Assembly (NCBI RefSeq): GCF_900090105.1
Contig: NZ_FMDM01000019.1
Coordinates: forward strand, 1-64,000
Origin: Micromonospora humi
GTDB taxonomy: Bacteria; Actinomycetota; Actinomycetes; Mycobacteriales; Micromonosporaceae
Reading direction: 5' to 3'
Length of the DNA stretch: 64,000 nucleotides
Made by a program: the position numbers and the translations under genes
In this document: positions 30,211 through 38,592 of the stretch, piece after piece
Numbering within the stretch: position 1 is the stretch's first letter
How the letters are laid out: each line of letters begins with the position of its first letter
The notes under the pieces: model-generated
Told to the model about the DNA's origin: nothing
The model's input: only the letters and a program-made list of their open reading frames with translations
Databases searched by the model: none

Positions 30211-31137
30211 TCATTCGGGCAGGGGCAGGCCCGCCGCGGCGCAGTCCGCGCGCAGCTGGGCCAGTTCGTCGCCGGTGGCGTCCACCAGCGGCGGTCGCAC
30301 CGGGCCGGCCGGCAGGCCCTGGGCGGCGAGCCCGGCCTTGACCAGGATCGTGCCCTGGGTGCGGAAGATTCCGGTGTAGAGCGGCAGCAGCCGACGGTGC
30401 AGGGCGAGCGCGCCGGCGAGGTCGCCCGCCGCGAACGCCTCGATCATCTGCTTCGTCGCCGCGCCGGTGAAGTGGGTGGACGTGCCGACCACGCCGACCG
30501 CGCCGATCGACAGGAACGGCAGGGTCAGCGCGTCCTCGCCGCTGTAGAACGCGAGGTCGCTGCGGGCCAGCACCTCCGAGGTGGCGATCAGGTCGCCCTT
30601 GGCGTCCTTCACCGCCACGATCCGCCCGTGCTCGGCGAGCTTCACCAGCGTCTCGGTGGCGATCGCCACGCCGGAGCGGTGCGGGATGTCGTAGAGCATG
30701 ACCGGCAGCCCGGTGGCGTCCGCGACGGTGGTGAAGTGACGCAGCAGCCCGGCCTGCGGCGGCTTGTTGTAGTAGGGCGTGACCACCAGCAGACCGTGCG
30801 CGCCGGCCTTCTCGGCCTGCGCGGCCAGCTCGACGGTGTGCCGGGTGTCGTTGGTGCCCACCCCGGCGACGATCCGGGCCCGGTCGCCGACCGCCTCGAC
30901 CACGGCGCGGATCAGGTTCTCCTTCTCCGCGTCGGTGGTGGTCGGCGACTCGCCGGTGGTGCCGTTGAGCACCAGCGCGTCGTTGGCCTGCTCGTCGACG
31001 AGGTGGCGGGCCAGCCGGGCCGCGCCGTCGAGGTCGAGCGCGCCGTCGGGGGTGAACGGCGTCACCATGGCCGTGATCACCCGCCCGAACGGGCGCGACG
31101 GGCCACGGTCCGAGGTGGCGGAGTGGTCGTGCGTCAT
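30211..31137 (-). CDS. dapA: 4-hydroxy-tetrahydrodipicolinate synthase
   Basis: Condenses pyruvate with aspartate semialdehyde in the lysine/diaminopimelate pathway; 308 aa. The TIM-barrel family motifs are clear: NGTTGESPTTTDAEK, YYNKPPQAG, the catalytic tyrosine in MLYDIPHRSG and the Schiff-base lysine in AVKDAKGDL. Start ATG 31137 (MTHDHS); one more Met lies two codons upstream. It sits between thyX and rnj. dapB, the next enzyme, is 14 kb away on the same strand. Confidence 0.97.
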   Translation of the reverse strand: MTHDHSATSDRGPSRPFGRVITAMVTPFTPDGALDLDGAARLARHLVDEQANDALVLNGTTGESPTTTDAEKENLIRAVVEAVGDRARIVAGVGTNDTRHTVELAAQAEKAGAHGLLVVTPYYNKPPQAGLLRHFTTVADATGLPVMLYDIPHRSGVAIATETLVKLAEHGRIVAVKDAKGDLIATSEVLARSDLAFYSGEDALTLPFLSIGAVGVVGTSTHFTGAATKQMIEAFAAGDLAGALALHRRLLPLYTGIFRTQGTILVKAGLAAQGLPAGPVRPPLVDATGDELAQLRADCAAAGLPLPE

Positions 31138-31189
31138 GCTCACAACCTAGCGGACGACCACCGGTGCCCCGGCGGCGAAGGGCGACGGT

Positions 31190-31936
31190 TCACTCGGCGT
31201 GCGGCGAGGCCGCCACCTCGGTGCCGTCCGGCAGCGTGGAGATCACGAAGTCGGCGAACACGTTCGGCGCCACGCCCTGGAGCTGACGCAGGCACTCCAC
31301 GGCCAGCTCGCGGATCTCCACGTCGGCGTGCTCGGTGGCGCGCATCTTCACGAAGTGCCGCCAGGCCCGGTAGTTGCCGGTCACCACGATCCGCGTCTCG
31401 GTCGCGTTCGGCAGCACGGCCCGGGCCGCCTGCCGGGCCTGCTTGCGGCGCAGCGTCGGGTTGGGCTCGTCGACGAAGCGGGCCTCCAACCCCTCCAGCA
31501 GATCGGTGTACGCCCGCACCGCCGCCTCGGACGCCTCGACGAACCGCTTGTGCAGCTCCGGGTCCTCGGCGATCACCGCCGGCTCCACCATCGCCGCGTC
31601 CCGCTCCGGCACGTAGCGCTGGGAGAGCTGCGAGTAGGAGAAGTGCCGGTGCCGGATCAGCTCGTGCGTGAACGACCGGGAGACGCCGCTGAAGTAGAAG
31701 CTCACCGAGCCGTGCTCCAGCACGGAGAGGTGGCCGACGTCGAGGATGTGCGCCAGGTAACCGGCGTTGGTCGCGGTGGCCGGGTTCGGCTTCTTCCAGC
31801 TCTGGTAGCAGGCCCGACCGGCGAACTCGGCGAGCGCCTGCCCACCGTCGGCGTCGGTCGACCAGGGCACCTCGTCCGGTGCCTGGAACTGCGTCCACGC
31901 GATCAGCTTGACCTGGGGCTGCACCATCTCCGGCAT
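31190..31936 (-). CDS. thyX: Flavin-dependent thymidylate synthase ThyX
   Basis: Makes dTMP from dUMP using FAD, NADPH and methylene-tetrahydrofolate; 248 aa. The ThyX signature RHRHFSYSQLSQRY is intact, and the flanking SFTHELIRH and the C-terminal GNYRAWRHF support it. ATG 31936 (MPEMVQPQ) is chosen; MVQPQ three codons later is possible. An AT-rich 36-bp palindrome lies about 155 bp upstream. It is followed by dapA after about 50 bp. Confidence 0.97.
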   Translation of the reverse strand: MPEMVQPQVKLIAWTQFQAPDEVPWSTDADGGQALAEFAGRACYQSWKKPNPATATNAGYLAHILDVGHLSVLEHGSVSFYFSGVSRSFTHELIRHRHFSYSQLSQRYVPERDAAMVEPAVIAEDPELHKRFVEASEAAVRAYTDLLEGLEARFVDEPNPTLRRKQARQAARAVLPNATETRIVVTGNYRAWRHFVKMRATEHADVEIRELAVECLRQLQGVAPNVFADFVISTLPDGTEVAASPHAE

Positions 31937-32089
31937 GCCGAGGACTGTAGTTGCCCGTCGTCCGGCGTGGAAATCGGGCACGCGGCCGACCAACACCTGG
32001 GGCCGGCCCCGTGGCCGACGTCTCGCCGAGCCGGGAGTCCCAGGCTTCTCGGCGTGTCGGAGCCCGCAGGGCACAAGCCCAGAAAGCGA

Positions 32090-32125
32090 TATACCTGAGA
32101 GTCATAATTATGACTGATAGGTATA
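32090..32125. promoter_or_regulatory. AT-rich 36-bp palindrome upstream of thyX
   Basis: The palindrome is centred at 32107/32108. The inner core GTCATAATTATGAC is perfect, the outer arms are TATACCT and AGGTATA, and 15 of 18 base pairs match in total. It is strikingly AT-rich against the surrounding DNA and lies in the 290-bp gap between the DUF2752 gene and thyX. CATAAT within it could serve as a -10 element on either strand. It probably is an operator for an unidentified dimeric regulator. Confidence 0.65.
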
Positions 32126-32226
32126 CCGCGCAAAAGCAGAGGGTGGTTGCACGGCCGTCACACAGTGTGGTCACCGCGCTCGGTCGCGGAGCAGCGCCGA
32201 ACCCGAGCAGCGCCGACCCGCAGCGG

Positions 32227-32778
32227 TCAGACGTAGAGCGAGGGGAACGGCGCCCACGGCAGGTTGCGGGCCACCGAGAAGACCGCCCAGGCGGCCAGGA
32301 ACACGCCGATCACCTTCGGGCTGAGCTGCAACTCGGGCAGCCGCCAGCCGAACGCCCGGTTGCCGGCCCAGGCGACGAAGAGCCAGGCCAGGAACGGCAG
32401 CGCGAAGACGAACAGGAAGTGGTGCCGGGCGGCCGCCGGCAGGTCGCCGTGCAGCACGTACCAGAGGGCGCGGGTGCCGCCGCAGCCCGGGCAGTCCAGC
32501 CCGGTGGTGAGCTTGAGCAGGCAGGTCGGCCGGGCGTCCGGGTCGCTCTGGGTGGGATCGCTGATCAGCGCGTAGGTCATGCCGAGGCCGACGCAGCCGA
32601 GCGCGGCCAGCGGCACCGCCCAGCGCGGGGCGCGGGCGTGCAGGCGCAGCACCGCCCGGGTGAACCGGTCGGGCTCGACCGGCTGGTAGGCCACCCCGGC
32701 CGGCCACGGCCCCCCGGCAGGCCCGGTCGCCTCGGCGTGCGGGTCGGGCGCGGTGGCAGGCCGGTCAACGCTCGTCAC
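32227..32778 (-). CDS. DUF2752 membrane protein
   Basis: A 183-aa membrane protein with the DUF2752 signature TGLDCPGCGGTRALWYVLHGDLPAAARHH and three hydrophobic helices (about residues 55-75, 115-140 and 150-170). Members are of unknown function; the CPGCGGTR motif suggests a metal or redox-sensitive site but none is proven. GTG 32778 lies four bases past the stop of the upstream gene; GTG 32793 would overlap it. Likely co-transcribed with the glycosylase-like gene. Confidence 0.88.
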   Translation of the reverse strand: MTSVDRPATAPDPHAEATGPAGGPWPAGVAYQPVEPDRFTRAVLRLHARAPRWAVPLAALGCVGLGMTYALISDPTQSDPDARPTCLLKLTTGLDCPGCGGTRALWYVLHGDLPAAARHHFLFVFALPFLAWLFVAWAGNRAFGWRLPELQLSPKVIGVFLAAWAVFSVARNLPWAPFPSLYV

Positions 32779-32782
32779 GCGC

Positions 32783-34012
32783 TCACCGTACACCCGCCAC
32801 GCCCACCAACGCGGCGGCCAGCGGAGCGGCCAGATCGCCGGCGGCGGGCGGGGCGACCGCGTCCAGGCCGAGCCAGCCGGCGAGCCGGTAGAGCTCGGCG
32901 GCGAGCGCCATCGCGGTCTCCCCCTTCTCGACGCCCGGCTCGGCCCAGGCGGCGGGCACCAGCAGCACGCCGGCCTTCCGGTCGGCCTTCAGGTCCACCC
33001 GGGCGGTGAAGCGCTCGCCCTGCCGGAACGGCAGCACGTAGTAGCCGTGGACCCGCTGGGGCGCCGGCACGTAGATCTCGATCCGGTAGGTGAAGCCGAA
33101 GAGCCGCTCGGCGCGGGCCCGCTCCCAGACCAGCGGGTCGAACGGGCTGACCAGCGTGTTGCCGCGCACCCAGCGCGGCAGCCGGGCCTCGGCGTGCAGG
33201 TAGGCCGGCTGCCGCCAGCCCTGCACCGTGACCGGGGTCAGCTCGCCCGCCTCGACCAGCTCGGCGAGCGCCCGCCGGGCCCCGGCCACCGGCAGCCGGA
33301 AGTAGTCGCGCAGCTCCGGCTCGGCGGCGACGCCGAGCGACCGGGCGGCGATCGCGACAAGCGTGCGGTGCGCCTGCGCGTCGGTGGGGGTGGGCGCGTC
33401 CAGCGCCGCCGCCGGCAGCACTCGCTCGGGCAGGTCGTAGCGGCGGGCGAACGAGCTGGTGCGGTCGGCGGCGGTGACCTCGCCGGACCAGAACAGGAAC
33501 TCCAGCGCCCGCTTGACGGTCGACCAGTTCCAGCCCCAGTTGCCGGTCTCCCGGGGCGCGTCGTGCTCGATCTCGGCCGCGGTGAGCGGACCACGGGCGG
33601 CCACCTCGTCGCGCACCCACGCCACCAGCTCGGGTTGCTCCTGGGCGATCCGGCGCATGCCGCCCCAGGCCTCGTCGCGCGCCTTGGCCATCCGCCAGCG
33701 CAACGCCGGGTGCAGCCCGACCGGGACCAGCGACGCCTCGTGCGCCCAGTATTCGAACAGCTCGCGGGGACGGCGGTAGGCGGCGGTGTCGAGCAGGGCG
33801 GTCGGGTAGGGCCCGAGCCGGCTGTAGAGCGGCAGGTAGTGCGCGCGCTGGAGCACGTTCACCGAATCCATCTGGATCAACCCGACCCGGTCGAGCACCC
33901 GGCGCAGGTGCCGGCGGGTGGGCACGCCGGTGGGCGCCGGGTCGGCGAAGCCCTGGGCGGCCAGGGCGACCCGGCGGGCCTGGGCGAGCGAGAGCGATTC
34001 CGGTGCGGCCAT
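32783..34012 (-). CDS. AlkZ/YcaQ-family winged-helix DNA glycosylase
   Basis: A 409-aa protein of the DUF1006/YcaQ family, whose members AlkZ and YcaQ unhook bulky alkyl or interstrand crosslink lesions. The N-terminal winged-helix region contains the catalytic-type QMD motif in GLIQMDSVNV. FEYWAHEASLVP and the C-terminal SPFDPLVWERARAERLFGFTYRIEIY block are characteristic. ATG 34012 starts MAAPESLS. Resistance or repair role is inferred from the family; in Streptomyces AlkZ sits in a biosynthetic cluster, which is not the case here. Confidence 0.88.
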   Translation of the reverse strand: MAAPESLSLAQARRVALAAQGFADPAPTGVPTRRHLRRVLDRVGLIQMDSVNVLQRAHYLPLYSRLGPYPTALLDTAAYRRPRELFEYWAHEASLVPVGLHPALRWRMAKARDEAWGGMRRIAQEQPELVAWVRDEVAARGPLTAAEIEHDAPRETGNWGWNWSTVKRALEFLFWSGEVTAADRTSSFARRYDLPERVLPAAALDAPTPTDAQAHRTLVAIAARSLGVAAEPELRDYFRLPVAGARRALAELVEAGELTPVTVQGWRQPAYLHAEARLPRWVRGNTLVSPFDPLVWERARAERLFGFTYRIEIYVPAPQRVHGYYVLPFRQGERFTARVDLKADRKAGVLLVPAAWAEPGVEKGETAMALAAELYRLAGWLGLDAVAPPAAGDLAAPLAAALVGVAGVR

Positions 34013-34092
34013 CGTCGGGACCCTAATCCACACCTACGACGTCGCCGGTGCGGCGGCTGGACCCCTCGCCCGTCGGGGCATACAACGGACAG

Positions 34093-34644
34093 GTGCTCAC
34101 CATCCGCCGGGAGGAGCCGGACGACGCCGAGGCGATCGCCCGGGTGCACATCCACGGCTGGCAGGCCGGCTACGCCGGGATCATGCCGGACGAGGTGCTG
34201 CGCCGGCTCAACCCGCGCGCCTGGGCGCAGCGCCGCCGCGACCTCGGCACCGCCGACCCGGAACACCCGTTCACCACGCTGGTCGCCGAGGCCGACGGCG
34301 TGCTGGCCGGCTTCACCACGTTCGGGCCGTACCGGAACAACCAGGACCGCGGCGACCTCGACCCGGCGCACGGCGAGCTGCTGGCCATCTACCTGGAGCC
34401 GGCGCACTGGGGTTCCGGCGCCGGCTCGGCACTGCTCACGGCGGCCCGGGCCGGTCTGGCCGAGCGCGGATGGACCGAGTACCGGCTCTGGGTGCTCGCC
34501 GACAACGCCCGGGCCCGCCGCTTCTACGAACGGGCCGGGCACTCACCGGACGGGGAGGAGTCCACCTACCCGGTGCCGCTGCACGGCGGTCGCGACCCGG
34601 TCGTCCTCCGCGAGCTGCGCTACACCGCCCGTATCGACGGCTGA
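34093..34644 (+). CDS. GNAT-family N-acetyltransferase
   Basis: A 183-aa acetyltransferase with the GNAT fold: an N-terminal IRREEPDDAEAIARVHIHGWQAGYAG, strand motif ELLAIYLEPAHWGSGAGSALL (acetyl-CoA loop, motif A variant) and LWVLADNARARRFYERAGHSPDG (motif B). GTG 34093 is used; no strong ribosome site is seen, so leaderless translation is possible. The last 25 bases overlap tail to tail with the mannosyltransferase gene. Substrate unknown. Confidence 0.85.
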   Translation: MLTIRREEPDDAEAIARVHIHGWQAGYAGIMPDEVLRRLNPRAWAQRRRDLGTADPEHPFTTLVAEADGVLAGFTTFGPYRNNQDRGDLDPAHGELLAIYLEPAHWGSGAGSALLTAARAGLAERGWTEYRLWVLADNARARRFYERAGHSPDGEESTYPVPLHGGRDPVVLRELRYTARIDG

Positions 34645-35804
34645 TCCCGCCGGATCGGCAGGCCGAGCAGCAGCGCCAGGCTGATCCAGACGTACGTGTT
34701 GCTGCCCAGGAAGCCGTCCACGCCGGTGAAGTCCTTCTCCCAGGCCCAGACGATCCGGCTGCACAGCAGCGCGTACCCGATCAGCGCGGCGGCCAGCAGC
34801 ACGCGGCGCCGGCGCCCCCGGGCGGGCGCCGCCGTGCCGTTGTCGACCAGCAGGATCAGGCCGGGCAGCAGCCAGACCAGGTGGTGCACCCAGGTCACCG
34901 GGCTGACCAGGCACATCACCGCGCCGGTCAGGGCCAGGCCGGCGGCCTCGTCGCCGGCGGCCACCGCGGCCCGGCACCGCCAACCCCAGACCACCAGCGT
35001 GACCAGTACGAGCAGCAGCCAGGCCAGCGTGCTCGGGTGCTCCGGGTCGAGCCGGGCGACCACCCCGCGCAGCGACTGGTTGGAGACGAACGCCAGCTCA
35101 CCGACCCGGTCGGTGTTCCACAGCGCCTCGGTCCAGAACTCCCGGGAGGCGTCCGGGAAGAGGCCGGCGGCGACCAGCGTGGCGACGGCGGCCGCGCCCA
35201 CCGCGGTCGCGGCGGCCCGCCAGCGGCCGGTGACCAGCAGGTAGACGACGAAGATGCCCGGGGTCAGCTTGATCGCGGTGGCCAGCCCGATGCCCACGCC
35301 GGCCCAGCGGTTGCCCGCCGGCAGCAGCCGGAGCAGGTCCACCGCCACCAGGAACAGCAGCAGCATGTTGACCTGGCCGAAGTTGACCGTCTCGCGCATC
35401 GGCTCGTACGCGGCGGCCAGGCAGAGCGCGACCGCGAGGGTGAACCACCGGGTCCAGCCGCAGCGGCGGGCCACCGGGTCCAGCAGCCACCAGACCACCA
35501 CGGCGCTGACCACCACGGTCGCCGCGACGCTGACCACGATCGCGGCGTTCCACGGCAGGTACGCCATCGGCAGCATGACCAGCGCCGCGAACGGCGGGTA
35601 GGTGAAGCCGTACTGGGTGCCGGCCTTGAGGAAGTCGTAGATCTCCCCGCCGTCACGCACCCAGTAGGTCAGCGCGCCGTAGTAGACCCGCAGGTCGAAG
35701 AAGCCGTGTCGCACCGCCGCCACGGACAGGAACACGGTGACCGCCGCGGCGAGCGCCACCACGGCGACGACCTGCGCGGTCGTCCGCCCGGCACCCTGCG
35801 CCAC
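34620..35804 (-). CDS. GT87/DUF2029 polyprenol-phosphate mannosyltransferase-like membrane protein
   Basis: A 394-aa protein with about ten hydrophobic helices. The family features are the first-loop acidic/Tyr motif FDLRVYYGALTYWVRDGGEIYDF and FGQVNMLLLFLVAVDLL, as in GT-C glycosyltransferases (PimE-like alpha-mannosyltransferases) of actinobacteria. These use polyprenyl-phosphate-mannose to extend phosphatidylinositol mannosides or lipoglycans outside the membrane. GTG 35804 is preferred because AGGAGGGGG lies just upstream; GTG 35834 is possible. It is divergent from the next GNAT gene. Confidence 0.87.
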   Translation of the reverse strand: MAQGAGRTTAQVVAVVALAAAVTVFLSVAAVRHGFFDLRVYYGALTYWVRDGGEIYDFLKAGTQYGFTYPPFAALVMLPMAYLPWNAAIVVSVAATVVVSAVVVWWLLDPVARRCGWTRWFTLAVALCLAAAYEPMRETVNFGQVNMLLLFLVAVDLLRLLPAGNRWAGVGIGLATAIKLTPGIFVVYLLVTGRWRAAATAVGAAAVATLVAAGLFPDASREFWTEALWNTDRVGELAFVSNQSLRGVVARLDPEHPSTLAWLLLVLVTLVVWGWRCRAAVAAGDEAAGLALTGAVMCLVSPVTWVHHLVWLLPGLILLVDNGTAAPARGRRRRVLLAAALIGYALLCSRIVWAWEKDFTGVDGFLGSNTYVWISLALLLGLPIRRDQPSIRAV

Positions 35805-35839
35805 CGTCCCCCTCCTCGCCCTGCGTAGGCTCACGTGCC

Positions 35840-36424
35840 ATGGCTGAAGGCTACGTCCGCCCCGCGCGTCCCGAGGACGTCGCCGAGATCGCACGTATCC
35901 AGCTCGCGACCTGGCGGGTCGCGTACCGCCGGATCCTGCCCCGGCACGTGCTCGACAACCTGGACGAGGCATACCTCGCGCGGCGGTGGGGCGCGGCGGT
36001 GCAGGAGCCGCCCTCGGGCGCGCACCGGGTGCTGGTCGCCGTCGAACAGGCCGCGCAATCCTATCTGGTGGGGTTCGCCGCCTCCGGTCCGGCCGACGCC
36101 GAGGCGCTCGCACCGGGCGAGCCGGCCGACGCGCTCGCGTCGGGCGTGGTGGCGGTGACCGACCTGCTGGTCGAGCCGCGCTGGGGCCGGCGCGGGCACG
36201 GCAGCCGGCTGCTCGCCGCCGCGGTCGAGCACTGGCGCGCGGACGGCTTCGACCGCGCGGTCGCGTGGACGTTCGACGCGGACGCGGCGACCCGCGCGTT
36301 CCTCGGCTCGACCGGCTGGGAGCCGGACGGCGCGACCCGGGCGCTGGACGTGGACGACATGCTGGTCCCCCAGCTCAGGCTGCACGTGGCCGTCCCGGAG
36401 GAAAAAGTGCCCGCGCAGCGATGA
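35840..36424 (+). CDS. GNAT-family N-acetyltransferase
   Basis: A 194-aa acetyltransferase. The N terminus YVRPARPEDVAEIARIQLATWRVAYRRILP is typical, the acetyl-CoA motif is LLVEPRWGRRGHGSRLLAAAV and the C-terminal half has RAFLGSTGWEPDG. It shares the WRxAYxxI(L/M)P start with the GNAT at 34093 and may be its paralog. ATG 35840 faces the mannosyltransferase gene. It ends before a strong terminator. Confidence 0.85.
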   Translation: MAEGYVRPARPEDVAEIARIQLATWRVAYRRILPRHVLDNLDEAYLARRWGAAVQEPPSGAHRVLVAVEQAAQSYLVGFAASGPADAEALAPGEPADALASGVVAVTDLLVEPRWGRRGHGSRLLAAAVEHWRADGFDRAVAWTFDADAATRAFLGSTGWEPDGATRALDVDDMLVPQLRLHVAVPEEKVPAQR

Positions 36425-36464
36425 GTTCGTGCCCGGCCGCCGGTCTGACCCCTGACGGGAGACA

Positions 36465-36496
36465 CCGGCGGTCCCGGCACGGGGCGGGACCGCCGG
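36465..36496. terminator. Bidirectional terminator
   Basis: A 12-bp perfect stem CCGGCGGTCCCG (36465-36476) with its complement at 36485-36496 and an eight-base loop, between the convergent GNAT gene and the sugar permease gene. Confidence 0.8.
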
Positions 36497-36503
36497 CCGC
36501 CGT

Positions 36504-37388
36504 TCACCCCTTGTCCGCGCCCTCGTTGGCGCCCCGGACGAAGTAGCGCTGGAAGACCACGAAGAGCACCGCCACCGGGATGGTGGCCAGCAGCGCCGCA
36601 CCGAGCTTCAGCGGATACTGGGTGCCCTTGCCGAGCGAGCCGCTGACCAGGTCGGCGAGCCCGCGGGGCAGGGTGAACAGGTCCGGGTCCTGCACCGAGA
36701 CGAGGCTGTGCGGGAACTCGTTCCAGGAGCCCTGGAACGACAGGATGGTCAGCGTGATCAGAGCCGGCCGGGCCATCGGCAGCACCACCGACCAGAACGT
36801 GCGGAACACGCTGGCACCGTCGATCCGGGCCGCCTCCTCCACGCTGACCGGGACCGACTCGAAGAACTGCTTCATGATGAAGACGCCGGCCGCGTCGGCC
36901 AGCAGCGGCACGATCAGGCCGGCGTAGCTGTCGTAGAGGCCGATCTGTTTGAGCACCAGGAACTTCGGGATCAGCAGCACCACGCCGGGCACCGCCATCA
37001 CCGCGATGACGGCGGCGAACAGCCCGGCCCGCCCCCGGAACCGCAGCCGGGCCAGCGCGTAACCGGCGAGCGAGTCGAGGAACACCCGGCCGAGCGTCAC
37101 CAGCACGGTGACCAGCAGCGAGTTGCCGAGCCAGAGCGGAAAGGCGGTGCCCGCGAAGATCCGCTCGAAGCCGGCCAGGGTGAGCGGGTCGGGCAGCGGC
37201 GACAACGGGTTGGCCGCCGCGTCCGGCTCGGTCTTGAGCGAGTTGGCGAGCTGGATCACGAACGGGTAGAGGAAGACCAACCCGAAGAAGATCAGGACGC
37301 CGTACCCGAGGAAGCGGTTGAGCCGGGCGCGCGGCCCGCGGTCGGCGCGGCGCGCGACGGGCGCCGGCCGGTCGGTCAGCACGGCCAT
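36504..37388 (-). CDS. Carbohydrate ABC transporter permease (MalG type)
   Basis: A 294-aa inner-membrane permease with six predicted helices. The EAA loop that contacts the ATPase is EEAARIDGASVFRTFWSVVLPMARP. It is the last gene of the lacI-binding protein-permease-permease operon and starts two bases after the upstream permease ends. No ATPase gene is present, as is common in actinobacteria where a shared MsiK-type ATPase serves many sugar importers. Confidence 0.93.
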   Translation of the reverse strand: MAVLTDRPAPVARRADRGPRARLNRFLGYGVLIFFGLVFLYPFVIQLANSLKTEPDAAANPLSPLPDPLTLAGFERIFAGTAFPLWLGNSLLVTVLVTLGRVFLDSLAGYALARLRFRGRAGLFAAVIAVMAVPGVVLLIPKFLVLKQIGLYDSYAGLIVPLLADAAGVFIMKQFFESVPVSVEEAARIDGASVFRTFWSVVLPMARPALITLTILSFQGSWNEFPHSLVSVQDPDLFTLPRGLADLVSGSLGKGTQYPLKLGAALLATIPVAVLFVVFQRYFVRGANEGADKG

Positions 37389-37389
37389 G

Positions 37390-38508
37390 TCAGGACCCCT
37401 CCGGTACGCGTCGCCGCCACCACCGGCCCCGCCGGGGACCGTCCCGGTCGGCCATCAGCCGGCGCTGGAACAGGGTGAACGCGATGATGATCAGGAACAG
37501 CACGAACGAGATGGCCGCGCCGCCGCCGTAGTCGAAGTCCCGGAACGCGGTCCGGTACGACAGGTACGCCGGGGTCAGCGTGGTCTTGGCCGGATCACCC
37601 TGGCTCATCACGTACACCTGGTCGAAGACCTGCCAGGAGCCGATCAGTCCCAGCGTGACCACCAGGAACGTGGTGGGCTTGAGCAGCGGGAGGGTGACGT
37701 ACCGGAAGCGCTGCCAGCGGCTCGCGCCGTCGAGCATGCCCGCCTCGTCGAGCGCCACCGGGACGTTCTGCAACGCGGCCAGGTACATCAGCATGAACGT
37801 GCCCGAGGTGGTCCAGATGACCAGGCAGATGATCGACGTCATCGCGACGCTCGGCCCGGAGAGCCAGTCCCACCAGGTCAGCCCGAACGGGCCGCCGGAG
37901 GTCAGCGCGGCCGGCGGGCTGTCCACGCCGAACGCGCCGAGCAGCAGGTGCAGCACGCCGCGGCCGTCGGCGAACCACTCCGGCCCGTCGAGGCCGAGCA
38001 GGGCGAGCAGCCGGTTGACCGCGCCGGAGTTGGCGAACAGGAAGAGGAACACCACGCTGATCGCCACCGAGCTGGTGACCGAGGGGAAGTAGAACGCGCT
38101 GCGGAAGAAGCCCTTCCCCTTGAGCAGCCGGTTGTTGACCACCAGGGCGAGACCGAGCGCCAGCACGGTCTGCACCGGCACCACGATCCCGACGTAGTAG
38201 ATGTTGTTGCGGATGGCGGTCATGAAGTCGCGCCGGGCGAGCCCGTCCTCGGTGAACAGCCGGCTGTAGTTGTCGCCGCCCACGAATGGCACGTCGCCGG
38301 TGAACGGGCTGCCCTGGCCGTTCCACCCGGTGAGGCTCACCCAGAGCGCCATCAGGATCGGCAGCAGCATGAAGAGGCCGAGGATCAGGATCACCGGCGC
38401 GACGAAGAGCCAGCCGGCCAGGTTCTCGTTGCTGCGGATGCCGCCCGGACGGCGGCGCGGTGGGCCGGCCGGCGCGGTGCCCGGCGCGGCGAGCGTGTCC
38501 GTTGCCAT
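37390..38508 (-). CDS. Carbohydrate ABC transporter permease (MalF type)
   Basis: A 372-aa permease with a cytoplasmic N terminus, a first helix near residues 33-55 and the EAA loop DEAGMLDGASRWQRFRYVTLPLLKP. A periplasmic loop (about residues 180-215) is longer than in many homologs. ATG 38508 has a very strong AAGGAGGAGG ribosome site. A family B hairpin lies between the binding-protein stop and this ribosome site. Pairs with the MalG-type permease. Confidence 0.93.
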   Translation of the reverse strand: MATDTLAAPGTAPAGPPRRRPGGIRSNENLAGWLFVAPVILILGLFMLLPILMALWVSLTGWNGQGSPFTGDVPFVGGDNYSRLFTEDGLARRDFMTAIRNNIYYVGIVVPVQTVLALGLALVVNNRLLKGKGFFRSAFYFPSVTSSVAISVVFLFLFANSGAVNRLLALLGLDGPEWFADGRGVLHLLLGAFGVDSPPAALTSGGPFGLTWWDWLSGPSVAMTSIICLVIWTTSGTFMLMYLAALQNVPVALDEAGMLDGASRWQRFRYVTLPLLKPTTFLVVTLGLIGSWQVFDQVYVMSQGDPAKTTLTPAYLSYRTAFRDFDYGGGAAISFVLFLIIIAFTLFQRRLMADRDGPRRGRWWRRRVPEGS

Positions 38509-38530
38509 TCCCTCCTCCTTCGCTCGGGGG

Positions 38531-38592
38531 AGGTGTAAGGAGGGGCCCCTTGTTAACAACCGTCTGTTAATAAGGGGCCCCGCCTAACACCT
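38531..38592. repeat. GGGGCCCC-core inverted repeat, copy 2 (family B)
   Basis: Arms of 28 bp (38531-38558 and 38565-38592) pair with three mismatches around a six-base loop. The core is AGGGGCCCCTTGTTAAC. The right edge touches the stop codon of the sugar-binding protein gene (38592-38594). In the transcript it forms a long hairpin between binding protein and permeases, which should lower permease expression or protect the upstream mRNA. Confidence 0.85.

Noticed and set aside
32110..33009. Plus-strand frame starting in the AT-rich palindrome
   Set aside because: Runs through the DUF2752 gene on the opposite strand, is Arg/Pro-rich and has no ribosome site or motif.
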